Below, one piece after another: positions 17,281 through 26,245 of a stretch of DNA of 64,000 bases. The stretch is from positions 1-64,000 of the forward strand of contig NZ_JAEACP010000004.1 of the NCBI RefSeq assembly GCF_015999335.1, read 5' to 3'. Position numbers and translations under genes: made by a program. Each line of letters begins with the position of its first letter. Positions within the stretch are counted from its first letter, which is position 1. The stretch comes from Tabrizicola soli. Lineage in GTDB: Bacteria; Pseudomonadota; Alphaproteobacteria; Rhodobacterales; Rhodobacteraceae. The notes under the pieces were generated by a model. That model worked only from the letters and a program-made list of their open reading frames with translations, had not been told where the DNA came from and ran no database searches.

Positions 17281-18528
17281 TCAGCCGAGGGCAAGCCAGG
17301 CCGTCGTCGCAGCGGTCGCGGCGGCGGCGCTGATCCCGGCCAGGGGCAGCCAGAAGCGTGCAGGCCCGGCCAGTGCGGCCAACGCCAGCCGGCCCATCGC
17401 ATTCGCGGCGATCGCGATCAGGATCGCGGTCCCGAGCATCGGCAGGTCCAGCGACGGCGTCTGGATCCGCAGGGCGCTGAGCACCGCGACATCGACATCC
17501 AGAAGCGCCGACAGCGCGGTGGCGACCGACAGGCTTGCTCCGCCGAAGCGGGCCACCAGCGCCGCGCTGGCGGTGGAGACAAGCGCGAAGACTGCCGCGA
17601 AAACCAGAAGGGTGCGCAGCTCGAACGGGTTGCGCAGCGTGCTCTCGGGCGTGAGCGGCTCGCGCTGGCGCATCAGCATCGCCAGCCCCGCGCCCCCCAT
17701 CACGAAAGCCGCCGCCAGGGCGGGCGGGGCGACCAGCGGCAGGACCTCGGGGCGCAGGAGGGCGATCACAACCTGGACACGCAGGAGCGAGACCAGCGCG
17801 GCCAGCGCCGCCGCGCCGACCAGCGGGCGGACCTGCCCCGCGCCCGCGGCCATCCGCGCCAGCGCCACCGTGACCGCCGTGGAGGAGGCCAGCGACCCGG
17901 CCAGCGCGCTGACCAGAAGACCGCGCGTCGGGCCCAGCACCCTGACCGCGATATAGCCAGCAAAGGAGATCGTGGCGATCAGCACGGTGAAGAACCAGAT
18001 TTCCCAGGGATTCAGCCCGCCCCAGGGATCGACGGCCCGGTCGGGCAGCATCGGCAGGATGATCATGGTCATCACCGCCAGCATCAGCGCCGAGCGCAAC
18101 TCGATCCAGTTCAACCGGCGGAGGCTGGCGTGCAGCATCTCGCGTCCAGCCAGGATCGCGGCCAGCGCCGCCGCCCCCGCCGCCGCGACCTGGGTGTCGC
18201 CGCTGACCGCAAGCCCGCCAAGGCCGAAGACACCAAGGCCGGCCATCACGCTGGTGACGCTGAAATTCTCCTCGTGGCTGGATTCCTTGAGCTGGAACAC
18301 GCCGTAAAGCCCGGCCATGCCAAGGAACCCGGCGGCGAAGACCAGGGGAGAGCCCATCTCCTCGGCCAGCGCGGCAAAGACACCGCCGAGAAGGCCGAAA
18401 AGCCCGAAGGTGCGCAATCCCGCCGTGCGACTGCCGGCCCGCCCCTCACGCTCGCGCCAGCCGCGTTCGAGGCCGACCAGAAGGCCGATTGCCAGCGCCA
18501 CCCCCAGCCGGAAGAACTGATCCTGCAT
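17281..18528 (-). CDS. MgtC/SapB and DUF4010 family membrane protein
   Basis: A 415-residue, very hydrophobic protein. The N-terminal part has the MgtC/SapB signature (FFRLGVALAIGLLVGLERGWRER, TFGLFGLLGG), and the long C-terminal part is DUF4010-like, with about 12 membrane segments in all. The ATG at 18528 is the family start. The function is not established for this architecture; a transport or membrane-homeostasis role is inferred. It is convergent with the IclR gene (7 bases apart) and lies downstream of the alginate-like operon with 59 bases between. Confidence 0.85.
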   Translation of the reverse strand: MQDQFFRLGVALAIGLLVGLERGWREREGRAGSRTAGLRTFGLFGLLGGVFAALAEEMGSPLVFAAGFLGMAGLYGVFQLKESSHEENFSVTSVMAGLGVFGLGGLAVSGDTQVAAAGAAALAAILAGREMLHASLRRLNWIELRSALMLAVMTMIILPMLPDRAVDPWGGLNPWEIWFFTVLIATISFAGYIAVRVLGPTRGLLVSALAGSLASSTAVTVALARMAAGAGQVRPLVGAAALAALVSLLRVQVVIALLRPEVLPLVAPPALAAAFVMGGAGLAMLMRQREPLTPESTLRNPFELRTLLVFAAVFALVSTASAALVARFGGASLSVATALSALLDVDVAVLSALRIQTPSLDLPMLGTAILIAIAANAMGRLALAALAGPARFWLPLAGISAAAATAATTAWLALG

Positions 18529-18587
18529 GTCCGCCCCGATCCCTGCCCGGCCCCAGACTAGGACGGAAGCCGGAGGCGGAACAGGGG

Positions 18588-19628
18588 TCAGCCGTCGGAA
18601 GGGGCCGGACTGCGGCGCGAGGGCCAGAGCAGGCGCTGGTCGCCGCCCAACTTGGAATTGCCGAGCTTCTTGATGCGCCCGACCTGCCCGGCAAGATCGG
18701 GATCGGGCTGCAGCCGCAGATAGGCGGGCACCCAGGCAAGCTCGTGATCCCGGGGCTGTTTTCCGGGGCCACCGACGGATTGCGCCTTGCCGGTGATCGC
18801 CACGACCGGGGCCGGGTCGGCAAGTCCCGCGACGGTGAAGTCGACGATGCGCGGGATCGCCCGGTCGCAGGCGGTGAAAAGGCCCGGCCGGCGCTCTTTC
18901 AGCAAGGCGGCGGTCACCACCAGCGGGGCCACGGCATGAAGCTGGTAATGCAGCGCCAGCTTGCCGCGCCACATCTCGTTCGGCAGGCTGCCATCGGCAT
19001 CGGCGGTGCAGGCCACCAGCTCGGCCGATCTGGCGCCCCAGTCGATCAACACCGGATCTTCCAGGACAAGGCCGACACGCGTCACCGCCAGCCCGGCCCA
19101 GGCGCGCAGGTTGTTCCGCGAGGCGCGGGGCGGAGCCTCGGCGTCGAACCAGGCCATCGTCTGCCGCGCCCGGGCGCGCAGCCAGTCCTCGATCACCGGG
19201 TCGCGCGGCGTGCCGGGGACCTTGTCCAGCACGGCCGCATAGGCGAAGGCGATCCCGCCCACCCGCGACGGGGCCGAGAGGTTGGCGCCCTGCGTGGTCA
19301 GCTTGCCAAGCGCGCCGGCCTTGGCCCAGGCACGGATGCTGTCCATGACGCAGGCCGACGCCTTTTCCACCGCCTCGGGCTTGCTTTTCGGATCGTGCAG
19401 GATATCGGTCTGCCGCGCCAGGTCGGCGATGAAATCGTCGATCGGCTTCAGCGCGGCGGTCACCGCCTTGTCGCCCTCTTCGTCAAAGTCGCTGCGGTTC
19501 CTGCTGTCATCGGCATAGCGGCTGCCGAAACCCAGCGAGACGACGGGTTTACTGTCCGATGGACAGACCTCGGCGGCAAGCGGGCTGGCCAGCAGGCTTA
19601 GCCCGAGGGCAAGGGGGCGCAGGGTCAT
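18588..19628 (-). CDS. AlgL-like (PL5) alginate lyase homologue lacking catalytic His
   Basis: A 346-residue secreted protein with a signal peptide (MTLRPLALGLSLLASPLAAE). It resembles periplasmic alginate lyase AlgL, which clears stray polymer in Pseudomonas. Shared features include IRAWAKAGAL and SLPNEMWRGKLALHY. The AlgL active-site segment NNHSYW reads NNLRAW here (N172-N173-L174), so the catalytic His is Leu and the Tyr is Ala. A second Tyr of the YHNYAL segment is His. These comparisons use the Pseudomonas sequence as remembered. The protein may be inactive, act on another polymer, or serve as a structural part of the secretion complex. It is the last operon gene and overlaps the Sel1 gene by four bases. 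Confidence 0.8.
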   Translation of the reverse strand: MTLRPLALGLSLLASPLAAEVCPSDSKPVVSLGFGSRYADDSRNRSDFDEEGDKAVTAALKPIDDFIADLARQTDILHDPKSKPEAVEKASACVMDSIRAWAKAGALGKLTTQGANLSAPSRVGGIAFAYAAVLDKVPGTPRDPVIEDWLRARARQTMAWFDAEAPPRASRNNLRAWAGLAVTRVGLVLEDPVLIDWGARSAELVACTADADGSLPNEMWRGKLALHYQLHAVAPLVVTAALLKERRPGLFTACDRAIPRIVDFTVAGLADPAPVVAITGKAQSVGGPGKQPRDHELAWVPAYLRLQPDPDLAGQVGRIKKLGNSKLGGDQRLLWPSRRSPAPSDG

Positions 19629-22360
19629 TGTCCGACCTCCGTCGTCAGTTCCAGGGTCCGCAGCCGCTGGGCGGCATCCGTGTTGCCCAGATCGGCGGCC
19701 TTCTGCAACCAGGCCACCGCCTCTTCGCGCGAGGGGGTGACGCCGATGCCGAAGACCAGCGCGTCAGCATAATCGATCATCGCGGCCGGCTCACCCGCCT
19801 CGGCTGCGCGGCGCAGCCATTCGGTCGAATCGAGCACTTCGGCCGGGGTCGCGGCGGATTTGCGCAGGATCAGCGCATATTCGCGCATCGCGACCGCATT
19901 GCCGGATTCCGCCGCCGTCAGATAAAGCGCCGCCTCGTCGATGCTGCGGTAAGCGATGGCGCGGATCTCGGGCGTGGCATTGCGCAGGCGCCCGAGAGCC
20001 GCGGGCAGCTCCTCGGGCGCGCTGAAGCGGACCAGGTCCACGAACAACCCGGCCGAGATCCCGGGATCGTACTGGGGGGAACTGCGGTGCGAATAGATGT
20101 TGAGCAGCCGGTGGATCGCCACCCGGCTGCCGTCGCTGCGGGCGGCCTCGTAGAAGGCAAGGATGCGCGGTTCGTCGGCGTCGGTGCCGTAGCGGCTGAA
20201 GACATCCGCCAGGTCGGCCAGCGCCGCGCCCTTGCCCCGTGCCAGGTATTCGGCAATCCCGAGCCAGCGTTCCAGCAGCGCGCGGTCGCCGGAGCGGCCG
20301 ACGGCATCGGCCAGGCGCAGGGCCTCATCGAAGGTGCAGCCGGTGATCGCGGTGGCGCGGCGCTGGTAGTCGTCGAACACCGCCTTGTCCTTGAGCAGGG
20401 GCAGGGCCAGCAGCAGGGCGTCGAAATCGCCGCGGGAGTCGATCGTCTCGCCGTAGCGGTCATGGACGGCGGCGAGGTTCGGGAAGGTTTCGGGGTCGGC
20501 CAGGGGCAGCAGGGCCATGGCATCGCCGATGCCGCGTTCGGCCAGCGGCAGCAGCAGCTCCAGCGCCTCGGCCTGGGCGTCGGCGTTGATATACCCCTCA
20601 TCCAGCAGGGCTTCGGCCAGCTGGCCGCTGGCCGAGGTTTCGCCCTGACGCACGGCCTGGCGGAACAGGTCGAGCGCCGCTTCGCGCGCCGCCGGACTGC
20701 GGGCGGCCTTCAGCGCAAGGCTGGCGCGGGCGGTGGTCACGCCGGGGAAGCGGGTGGCGTAGTCGGTCCAGAAGGCCAGCGTCCCGGCCGGGGCACCGCG
20801 CTTCTCCAATAGATACATATATTGCGCGATGGCGGAGATACGGCCGTTCAGGGCCTGGGTCTGGACCTCGGCCTCGGCGATCGGGTCGGGCGTCGCGGCA
20901 AGCGCCGCGAGCTCTTCCGGCGTAAAGTCGACGGCAATGGTCGCGGTGCTGTCCGCAGCGCGGACCCAGTAGTCCGCCTCGGCCACCTGCGGCGCATCGG
21001 GCGCGCGGCAGATGAATGCGTTGGAGAGCTCCAGCAGGGGATCCACCTCGCCACCCGAGACGACGACCTGGATCAGCTGGTCCATGACCTTGTAGAAATC
21101 GGCCGGGGTCCGGGCGGCGCGGAAACGCATCGGGGCGGTACGTTCCATCGCGGCGTATTCGCCAAGGGCGATGGCGCGATCCAGAAGCTCTTCCGCCTCG
21201 GCCTCGCCGGCCCAGCGACCCTTCTGCTTCAACACCTCCTCGGCCATGGCGATCAGCGCCCAGGCAGGGGCCTTGGGCGAGGCAGCCAGATCGGACAGGG
21301 CCTCGATATAGCGCGGGGTCCATTGCGGATCGCGGCGGGATTGCGCCTGCAGGAAGAGGACATGGCTGGCCGCGCCGGGCGCCCAGTCGCTTGCGGCGGC
21401 GGCGGCATAGGTCGCGTCGGCAGCCTCCAGATCGCGCGGCACCAGCGCGCCATCGGCCTCGACCCGCGCCAGCGCGACCTGGGCATAGGGCAGCCCGGCA
21501 TCCGAAGCCGCCGTCAGATAGTGCAGGAGGACGTCGTTGTCCTTGGCAATGTCCTCGGCCCGCAGGTGCATCTCGGCCACCCGCCAGGCCGAGATCGCGT
21601 CGCCAAGATCGGCCGAGAAGCGGAACCAGCGCTCGGCCAGGATCGGGTCGCGGGTCACGATGTTGCCGTTCATGTATTCACGGGCGATCCGGTTCACCCG
21701 GTCGCAGATCAGCGGGTCCAGCTTGCCCAGAAGCGCGCCGAAGGCCATGGTGACGCCCAGTTCCGGCGGCACGTCCCAGCCCTCGATCGGCCCGCCCTGG
21801 TTCTCGCGCTCGACCAGATCGAGGATCGCATCGGCATTGCCGCCGAAGGCCGCGGTGAGAAGCAGCGCCTCGCCCCTCTCCATGTCCCTTTCGATGCCGA
21901 CGCCGCGCATCAGGTAGCCCGCAAGCAGATGCTGCGCCCGCGGCGTCTGGCTGAGGTCCATCGCCGCCAGCTTTTCCACCAGCCCCTCCTGCTGCAGTTC
22001 GGCCAGGTGTCCGGTGGCCAGAAGCAGCTCGATCCGGTCGATCAGCATGTTGGCGTCGGAATATTCCGGGTCCAGCGTGCGGAAGCCGGCCTGCACGGCG
22101 CTGGCCACCTCGAACCAGCGCCGCGAGTCCAGCTCGATCAGGCGGCGCAGGTCGCGCTTGATCAGCCCGGTATCGGTTTCCGGCGGGGCGGCGGGATCCG
22201 CACCCTCCCATTTCGCGACCAGAGCCTCGTCGCTGAGGTTCCGGTCGCAGATCGGGGCCGAATCCAGCACCGGCGGCTCGAACACCAGGTCCACGGTCGC
22301 GGCCCGCGCGGCGAGGGGCAGGGCAAGAACCATAAGGGTGGCAAGGGTGGTGCGGAGCAT
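19625..22360 (-). CDS. Large Sel1/TPR-repeat periplasmic protein, AlgK-like role
   Basis: A 911-residue protein with a Sec signal (MLRTTLATLMVLALPLAARAA) but no lipobox Cys. It is built of helical TPR/Sel1-like repeats, clearest near residues 130-260 (LLAGYLMRGVGIERDMERGEALLLTAA) and at the C-terminus (GEPAAMIDYADALVFGIGVTPSREEAVAWLQKAADLGNTDAA). In Pseudomonas the Sel1 lipoprotein AlgK (about 475 residues) scaffolds the periplasmic part of the alginate exporter. This protein is twice as long and not lipidated, so equivalence is inferred from fold and position. It overlaps algL-like by four bases. Confidence 0.75.
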   Translation of the reverse strand: MLRTTLATLMVLALPLAARAATVDLVFEPPVLDSAPICDRNLSDEALVAKWEGADPAAPPETDTGLIKRDLRRLIELDSRRWFEVASAVQAGFRTLDPEYSDANMLIDRIELLLATGHLAELQQEGLVEKLAAMDLSQTPRAQHLLAGYLMRGVGIERDMERGEALLLTAAFGGNADAILDLVERENQGGPIEGWDVPPELGVTMAFGALLGKLDPLICDRVNRIAREYMNGNIVTRDPILAERWFRFSADLGDAISAWRVAEMHLRAEDIAKDNDVLLHYLTAASDAGLPYAQVALARVEADGALVPRDLEAADATYAAAAASDWAPGAASHVLFLQAQSRRDPQWTPRYIEALSDLAASPKAPAWALIAMAEEVLKQKGRWAGEAEAEELLDRAIALGEYAAMERTAPMRFRAARTPADFYKVMDQLIQVVVSGGEVDPLLELSNAFICRAPDAPQVAEADYWVRAADSTATIAVDFTPEELAALAATPDPIAEAEVQTQALNGRISAIAQYMYLLEKRGAPAGTLAFWTDYATRFPGVTTARASLALKAARSPAAREAALDLFRQAVRQGETSASGQLAEALLDEGYINADAQAEALELLLPLAERGIGDAMALLPLADPETFPNLAAVHDRYGETIDSRGDFDALLLALPLLKDKAVFDDYQRRATAITGCTFDEALRLADAVGRSGDRALLERWLGIAEYLARGKGAALADLADVFSRYGTDADEPRILAFYEAARSDGSRVAIHRLLNIYSHRSSPQYDPGISAGLFVDLVRFSAPEELPAALGRLRNATPEIRAIAYRSIDEAALYLTAAESGNAVAMREYALILRKSAATPAEVLDSTEWLRRAAEAGEPAAMIDYADALVFGIGVTPSREEAVAWLQKAADLGNTDAAQRLRTLELTTEVGQ

Positions 22361-22384
22361 GGAATCGGCCTTCCTGTCAGGGGG

Positions 22385-23014
22385 TCACTTCGCGAGCGCG
22401 TTCGGCGCGACCGTGGCGGTGTAGCTGCCGCCGGTGCCGGACAGCACGATGGCAACGCCCTCGCGCCGCTTCAGCGCCACGGCAGGGACGGTGGCCACCA
22501 CGGTCTCGCCGTCGCGCACTTCGAAATCCAGCGTCAGCGGCGCCTTCAGCGCCACCGCGCCGCCGCCGTTCGCCGCAATGCCTTCGATCGCCACGGTCTT
22601 GGCCTGCGGCACATAAAGGTCGGCCGAGGCGATGTCGGAGAGGTTGTAGAAGGTGACATCGGCCTGCGCCGGGTTGTTGGAGATCTTGTCCACCACCAGC
22701 GCCGAGGTGCCATCGGCCCCTACGACGAAGGAGTAGAAGGTCGCCGGTTCGATGGTCTCGGTCGTGGAAGTCTCGCCCGAGGTGATCTTCACCTCGGTCT
22801 CGCCGTCGATCACCACATAGGGGGTGACGCCACCGTCGACGCTGTCGAAACTGGCCGACTGGATCACCGCGACCGGGGTTCCTGCATCGATGACACGGAC
22901 GAAGCTGGCTTCGGGATTGGCGACGTCCTCGTAAAGGCCGCCGTCCTGGGCCAGGGTGGCGGTGGCGGCAGCGGCAAGAGCCACGAGCGACAGGGCGCCT
23001 TGGATGCGTTTCAT
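22385..23014 (-). CDS. algF: AlgF-like polysaccharide O-acetylation protein
   Basis: A 209-residue secreted protein with a signal peptide ending near ATLAQ. The mature start DGGLYEDVANPEASFVRVID matches the AlgF pattern of small beta-rich periplasmic proteins needed for alginate O-acetylation. The start at 23014 overlaps the algX-like stop by four bases (ATGA); an upstream ATG at 23041 would add nine residues and lie inside that gene. In the Pseudomonas model AlgF passes acetyl groups between AlgJ and AlgX. Confidence 0.8.
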   Translation of the reverse strand: MKRIQGALSLVALAAAATATLAQDGGLYEDVANPEASFVRVIDAGTPVAVIQSASFDSVDGGVTPYVVIDGETEVKITSGETSTTETIEPATFYSFVVGADGTSALVVDKISNNPAQADVTFYNLSDIASADLYVPQAKTVAIEGIAANGGGAVALKAPLTLDFEVRDGETVVATVPAVALKRREGVAIVLSGTGGSYTATVAPNALAK

Positions 23015-24378
23015 GAATCGTCTCCTTTCGGGGTTGGGCAAAGGGTGAGGGCCGAGGTCTCGCGCAGGGGCCGGTCGAAGGTGACGGCGACGCGGGTGAG
23101 ATCGGGCCTCCAGTAGGGTTCCAGCCGCAGGAAGAAGCGGCCGGTGGCGCGCAGGCGGTCGCCGCGCTCGATCCGGACGCTGCGGTTGATGCCGTCGGCG
23201 CTTTCCAGCGTGACGGTGGCCACGCGGGATCCCTCGCCGCCGAGGTCGAAGAGGAAGGCATCGGCGGGCTTCAGCTGGCCGGGCTCGAACCGGGCGGCCA
23301 GGGCGTCGGGGCCTTCGGGTTCGGCCCCGGTCTCGATATCGCAGGCGGGACCGGCGGCGGCGATCAGCTCGTCCATCGGGACCGGGCCGAATTGCGCAAG
23401 GCTGTTGTAGATCGGATTCTCCCAGACCAGGAAGGTCGGGCGGTCCTCGGCAAATTCGCGCGAGGTCAGGTAGGAGGTCATCGCGCCGAACTGGTTGCCG
23501 CCGGTGATCGCATAGTTGACCGTCTCGATCCCGGCATATTCCGACAGGAAGCCCGCGAAATTGTTGACGCTGCTGTCCGAGAACGAGGTGCCTACCAGCG
23601 CCAGGCTCGCCTCGGCCTCGCCGGTGCCGAAGATGTCCAGCGCGCCCTCCTCGGCGGGAGCGGACTCGCCCCCCCCGGCGTCGACGAAGATGTCCGAGGC
23701 ATCGTTCACCTCCTCGGCGGCGCGGGTGGTGATCCAGGTGGTCGCCTCGACGGGCGGGAGAGTGTCCTTGCAGAAGGTCTGCAACTCGCGCCGGAGGCCG
23801 GAGAAGGCGACCTCGACCGGGCCTTCCTGCGAGGTGAACGCGACCGGGGCGACATCGGCATAGGCGGGGTGATTGCGGATCATCTCGCCGATGGCCCGGG
23901 CTGCAAGACGCGCGCCGGCGGGCGTCCAGTGGAAGTCGGCCTGGAAGAAGACCTTCTCGTCCGGTCCGGCCCCCAGCATCGCGGTCATCAGGTCGGGCGC
24001 AGCGACGCCGGCCGCGGTCAGGCGGTCGATGACGTCGCGGTAATTGGCCTGCATCATCCCGGCGTCATAGCCATAGGCGGCAGCCTCGGGCGGCAGGTAG
24101 GCGGGCATCGCCTGGCCCTTGGTCGGCACGTTGACGAAGATGAGCGTGGTGCCCTGCTCGGCCAGGACGCGGGACAGATGGGCGAGTTGCCCCACGACGA
24201 TATCGTCCATCGGATGTTGGAGGCGCAGGTCGGACTGTACCCGGTAGAACACCCCGTCCTTGCCCTCGATGCTGGCCGTCGGGGCGTATTGGGTGCGCGA
24301 GCACTGGAACTGCGAGGGCTGGGCCAGGGCGGCACCCGGCAAGAGGATCGCGGAGAGGGCGAGGGCGGCACGCATCAT
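23011..24378 (-). CDS. algX: AlgX-like periplasmic polysaccharide O-acetyltransferase
   Basis: A 455-residue secreted SGNH-like protein. After a signal peptide (to about A19) comes an SGNH/AlgX catalytic domain with the DxH pair D148/H150 in QADFHWTPAGA and the nucleophile S265 in LVGTSFSDS. The C-terminal hundred residues are beta-rich, like the carbohydrate-binding module of AlgX. All three catalytic residues known in Pseudomonas AlgX are therefore present. The ATG at 24378 overlaps the preceding stop by four bases. It is expected to transfer acetyl groups to the nascent polymer in the periplasm. Confidence 0.85.
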   Translation of the reverse strand: MMRAALALSAILLPGAALAQPSQFQCSRTQYAPTASIEGKDGVFYRVQSDLRLQHPMDDIVVGQLAHLSRVLAEQGTTLIFVNVPTKGQAMPAYLPPEAAAYGYDAGMMQANYRDVIDRLTAAGVAAPDLMTAMLGAGPDEKVFFQADFHWTPAGARLAARAIGEMIRNHPAYADVAPVAFTSQEGPVEVAFSGLRRELQTFCKDTLPPVEATTWITTRAAEEVNDASDIFVDAGGGESAPAEEGALDIFGTGEAEASLALVGTSFSDSSVNNFAGFLSEYAGIETVNYAITGGNQFGAMTSYLTSREFAEDRPTFLVWENPIYNSLAQFGPVPMDELIAAAGPACDIETGAEPEGPDALAARFEPGQLKPADAFLFDLGGEGSRVATVTLESADGINRSVRIERGDRLRATGRFFLRLEPYWRPDLTRVAVTFDRPLRETSALTLCPTPKGDDS

Positions 24379-25163
24379 CGGGTGGCTCCTTGCAGGGTCT
24401 CGGGGCGCAGGCGCGGGCGGAGGCTGAGAGAGACGGTGGTCCAATCCTCCGCCGCCGGCGCGGGCGGGGCGGGCGGGAATTCCGGCACGCCGCCGGGCAG
24501 CTGGTTCAGCAGCGTGCGCGCGATGGACTGGACGCCGGGGTCGGGGCTGGACAGCGCCAGCTCCAGCGGCCGGCGGGCGCCCTCGGGATCGGGCGGCAGG
24601 CCGGGGGCGCCGGTGAAATGGCTTTGCGCCAGGCGGATCCCGGCCTTGAAATCCCCGGCCTCGGCCGCGGCCAACAGTAGCTCGCGCGCGCGTGGCACGT
24701 CCTGCTCGAAGGGCTTGCCCCGGAGAAGAAGTTCCGCCAGCCCGGCGGCAGCCACGGGATCGGTGCGGGCCTCGCGGTCCAGCACCTCGCGGATGTTGCG
24801 CAGGCGGGCGGGGCCGAACTCGGCCTGACCGCCGCGCAGGATGGCGATGAGGCGCGGGATGGCGAATTCGCGGTCGGCATAGACGGCGATCGAATAATAA
24901 TGCGCCGCGTCGTCCAGGTATTCGACGAGGCCCCGTTCCTCCAGCCTGCGGGCATAGCGGGCAGCGGCAAGCCCCTCGCCCGCGTCGGCCAGGACCTGCA
25001 ACTGGCGGTCGGAGAGTTCCCTCCCCGCCATCATCGACCGGCGCAGGTCCTTCAGCCGGGGGCTGGCGGCGATGGCCGGGGGCAGCACCACATCGGCCGC
25101 CACCGGCGTTGCCGCCGCCAGCATGGCCAACAGAAGGCCGGTATGCAGCATAGGGTTACGCAC
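24375..25163 (-). CDS. Small Sel1-like secreted protein of the EPS operon
   Basis: A 262-residue protein with a signal peptide (LLLAMLAAATPVAADVV) and a helical repeat region resembling Sel1/TPR units (GLAAARYARRLEERGLVEYLDDAAHYY; AAGLAELLLRGKPFEQDVPRARELL). It ends in a proline-rich stretch PPAPPAP. The best start is GTG at 25163, with AAGGAGG six bases before it, overlapping the algJ stop; an ATG at 25151 lacks such a site. It may be a second AlgK-like scaffold part, placed between AlgJ and AlgX. No lipobox is present. Confidence 0.7.
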   Translation of the reverse strand: MRNPMLHTGLLLAMLAAATPVAADVVLPPAIAASPRLKDLRRSMMAGRELSDRQLQVLADAGEGLAAARYARRLEERGLVEYLDDAAHYYSIAVYADREFAIPRLIAILRGGQAEFGPARLRNIREVLDREARTDPVAAAGLAELLLRGKPFEQDVPRARELLLAAAEAGDFKAGIRLAQSHFTGAPGLPPDPEGARRPLELALSSPDPGVQSIARTLLNQLPGGVPEFPPAPPAPAAEDWTTVSLSLRPRLRPETLQGATR

Positions 25164-26238
25164 CGCTGTCCTCCTTGTCCCCGGCCTCCCAGACCCCGGG
25201 GTCGGTCAGATAGCGGACCGGGAATTCCCAGATCACCAGCTCGGGCGGCGCCGCGCGGAAATCGGCAGAGGCGAGGTAGTCCAGCATCGGCCGGGCAGGC
25301 CCCTGCCCTTCCGCGGCCAGGTTCAGCACGTCCCGCCCCAGCGCAAGCTTCAGCGACTCGGCGAAGCTCCAGGTCGGGTTGGCCGAGTATGAGGTGCCGA
25401 TCAGCAGCGTCGCCCCGGCCTGCGCCCCGGCGAAGATGTCCAGGGTCCCGGCATCGCCCTGCGGATCCGCGGTGAAGGGAACGGCGGCCTCGGGGGCCAG
25501 GCCGACCATCGGGGCCAACTCGTCGGTGGTGACGAAGGAAACGAGATCGCCGGTAAAGGCCTCGGGCCCGGCGCTGCGGACCCTGAAGCGCGCGTCCCCG
25601 GCCTGGACCAGGCCCGAGCCGGCAAGCGCCTGCGCCACGGCCCGCGCGCCTTCGGGCGTCCAGTGGGTATCGGTGCGGAAGAAGGCAAGGTCGCGCCACG
25701 CCTCGGCCCGCAACGCGGCGCGGGCGTCGAGGACCGGCACGTCGCGGGCCTGAAGACCCGCCAGGAATTCGCCGTACAGCGAGGTGATGCCCTCGGCCGC
25801 CTTCGGATCGCCATGGGCGACATGGACGTCCAGCTTGCCCGGCACCGGCACCACGACAAGCGCGGCCCCCGCCCGGGCCAGCCGGTCGCGTACCCCGGCG
25901 ATGCGGTCAAGCTGGCCGTCAAGCGCGCCGGTCAGCGGCCGGACCTCCTCGGCGGTGTAAAGCCAGCCATCCGAGCCGGTGACAACGCCCTTGCGCCCCT
26001 CGCCCATGGTCACGTAGCGCAGCGCGCCCATCACCCCGATCGCCGGGTCGCGGTGCGGCAGCGACCGGCGATAGACCTCGTCCATCCGGGCGGTCAGTGC
26101 GCCGCGCAGCGCGGTCGCGTCCAGCGGCACCTCGTCCGGGCCGGGGAAACGGGCATATTCCAGGTTGAACACGGCCGCATAGCCGAAGAAGGCCACCGGC
26201 AGGACGTAACGCGCGGAACGCAGGACAAGCTGCATCAT
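25156..26238 (-). CDS. algJ: AlgJ-like membrane-anchored O-acetylation protein
   Basis: A 360-residue protein with one N-terminal hydrophobic anchor (about residues 10-24) and a periplasmic SGNH-like domain. The catalytic motif DTH is at D190-H192 (RTDTHWTPEGA) and the serine S283 in LIGTSYS. This matches AlgJ, the acetyl esterase/transfer intermediate of alginate acetylation, and distinguishes it from the AlgX paralogue downstream, which has a cleaved signal and C-terminal module. It starts eight bases after algI. Confidence 0.85.
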   Translation of the reverse strand: MMQLVLRSARYVLPVAFFGYAAVFNLEYARFPGPDEVPLDATALRGALTARMDEVYRRSLPHRDPAIGVMGALRYVTMGEGRKGVVTGSDGWLYTAEEVRPLTGALDGQLDRIAGVRDRLARAGAALVVVPVPGKLDVHVAHGDPKAAEGITSLYGEFLAGLQARDVPVLDARAALRAEAWRDLAFFRTDTHWTPEGARAVAQALAGSGLVQAGDARFRVRSAGPEAFTGDLVSFVTTDELAPMVGLAPEAAVPFTADPQGDAGTLDIFAGAQAGATLLIGTSYSANPTWSFAESLKLALGRDVLNLAAEGQGPARPMLDYLASADFRAAPPELVIWEFPVRYLTDPGVWEAGDKEDSGA

Positions 26239-26245
26239 CGCCTCC

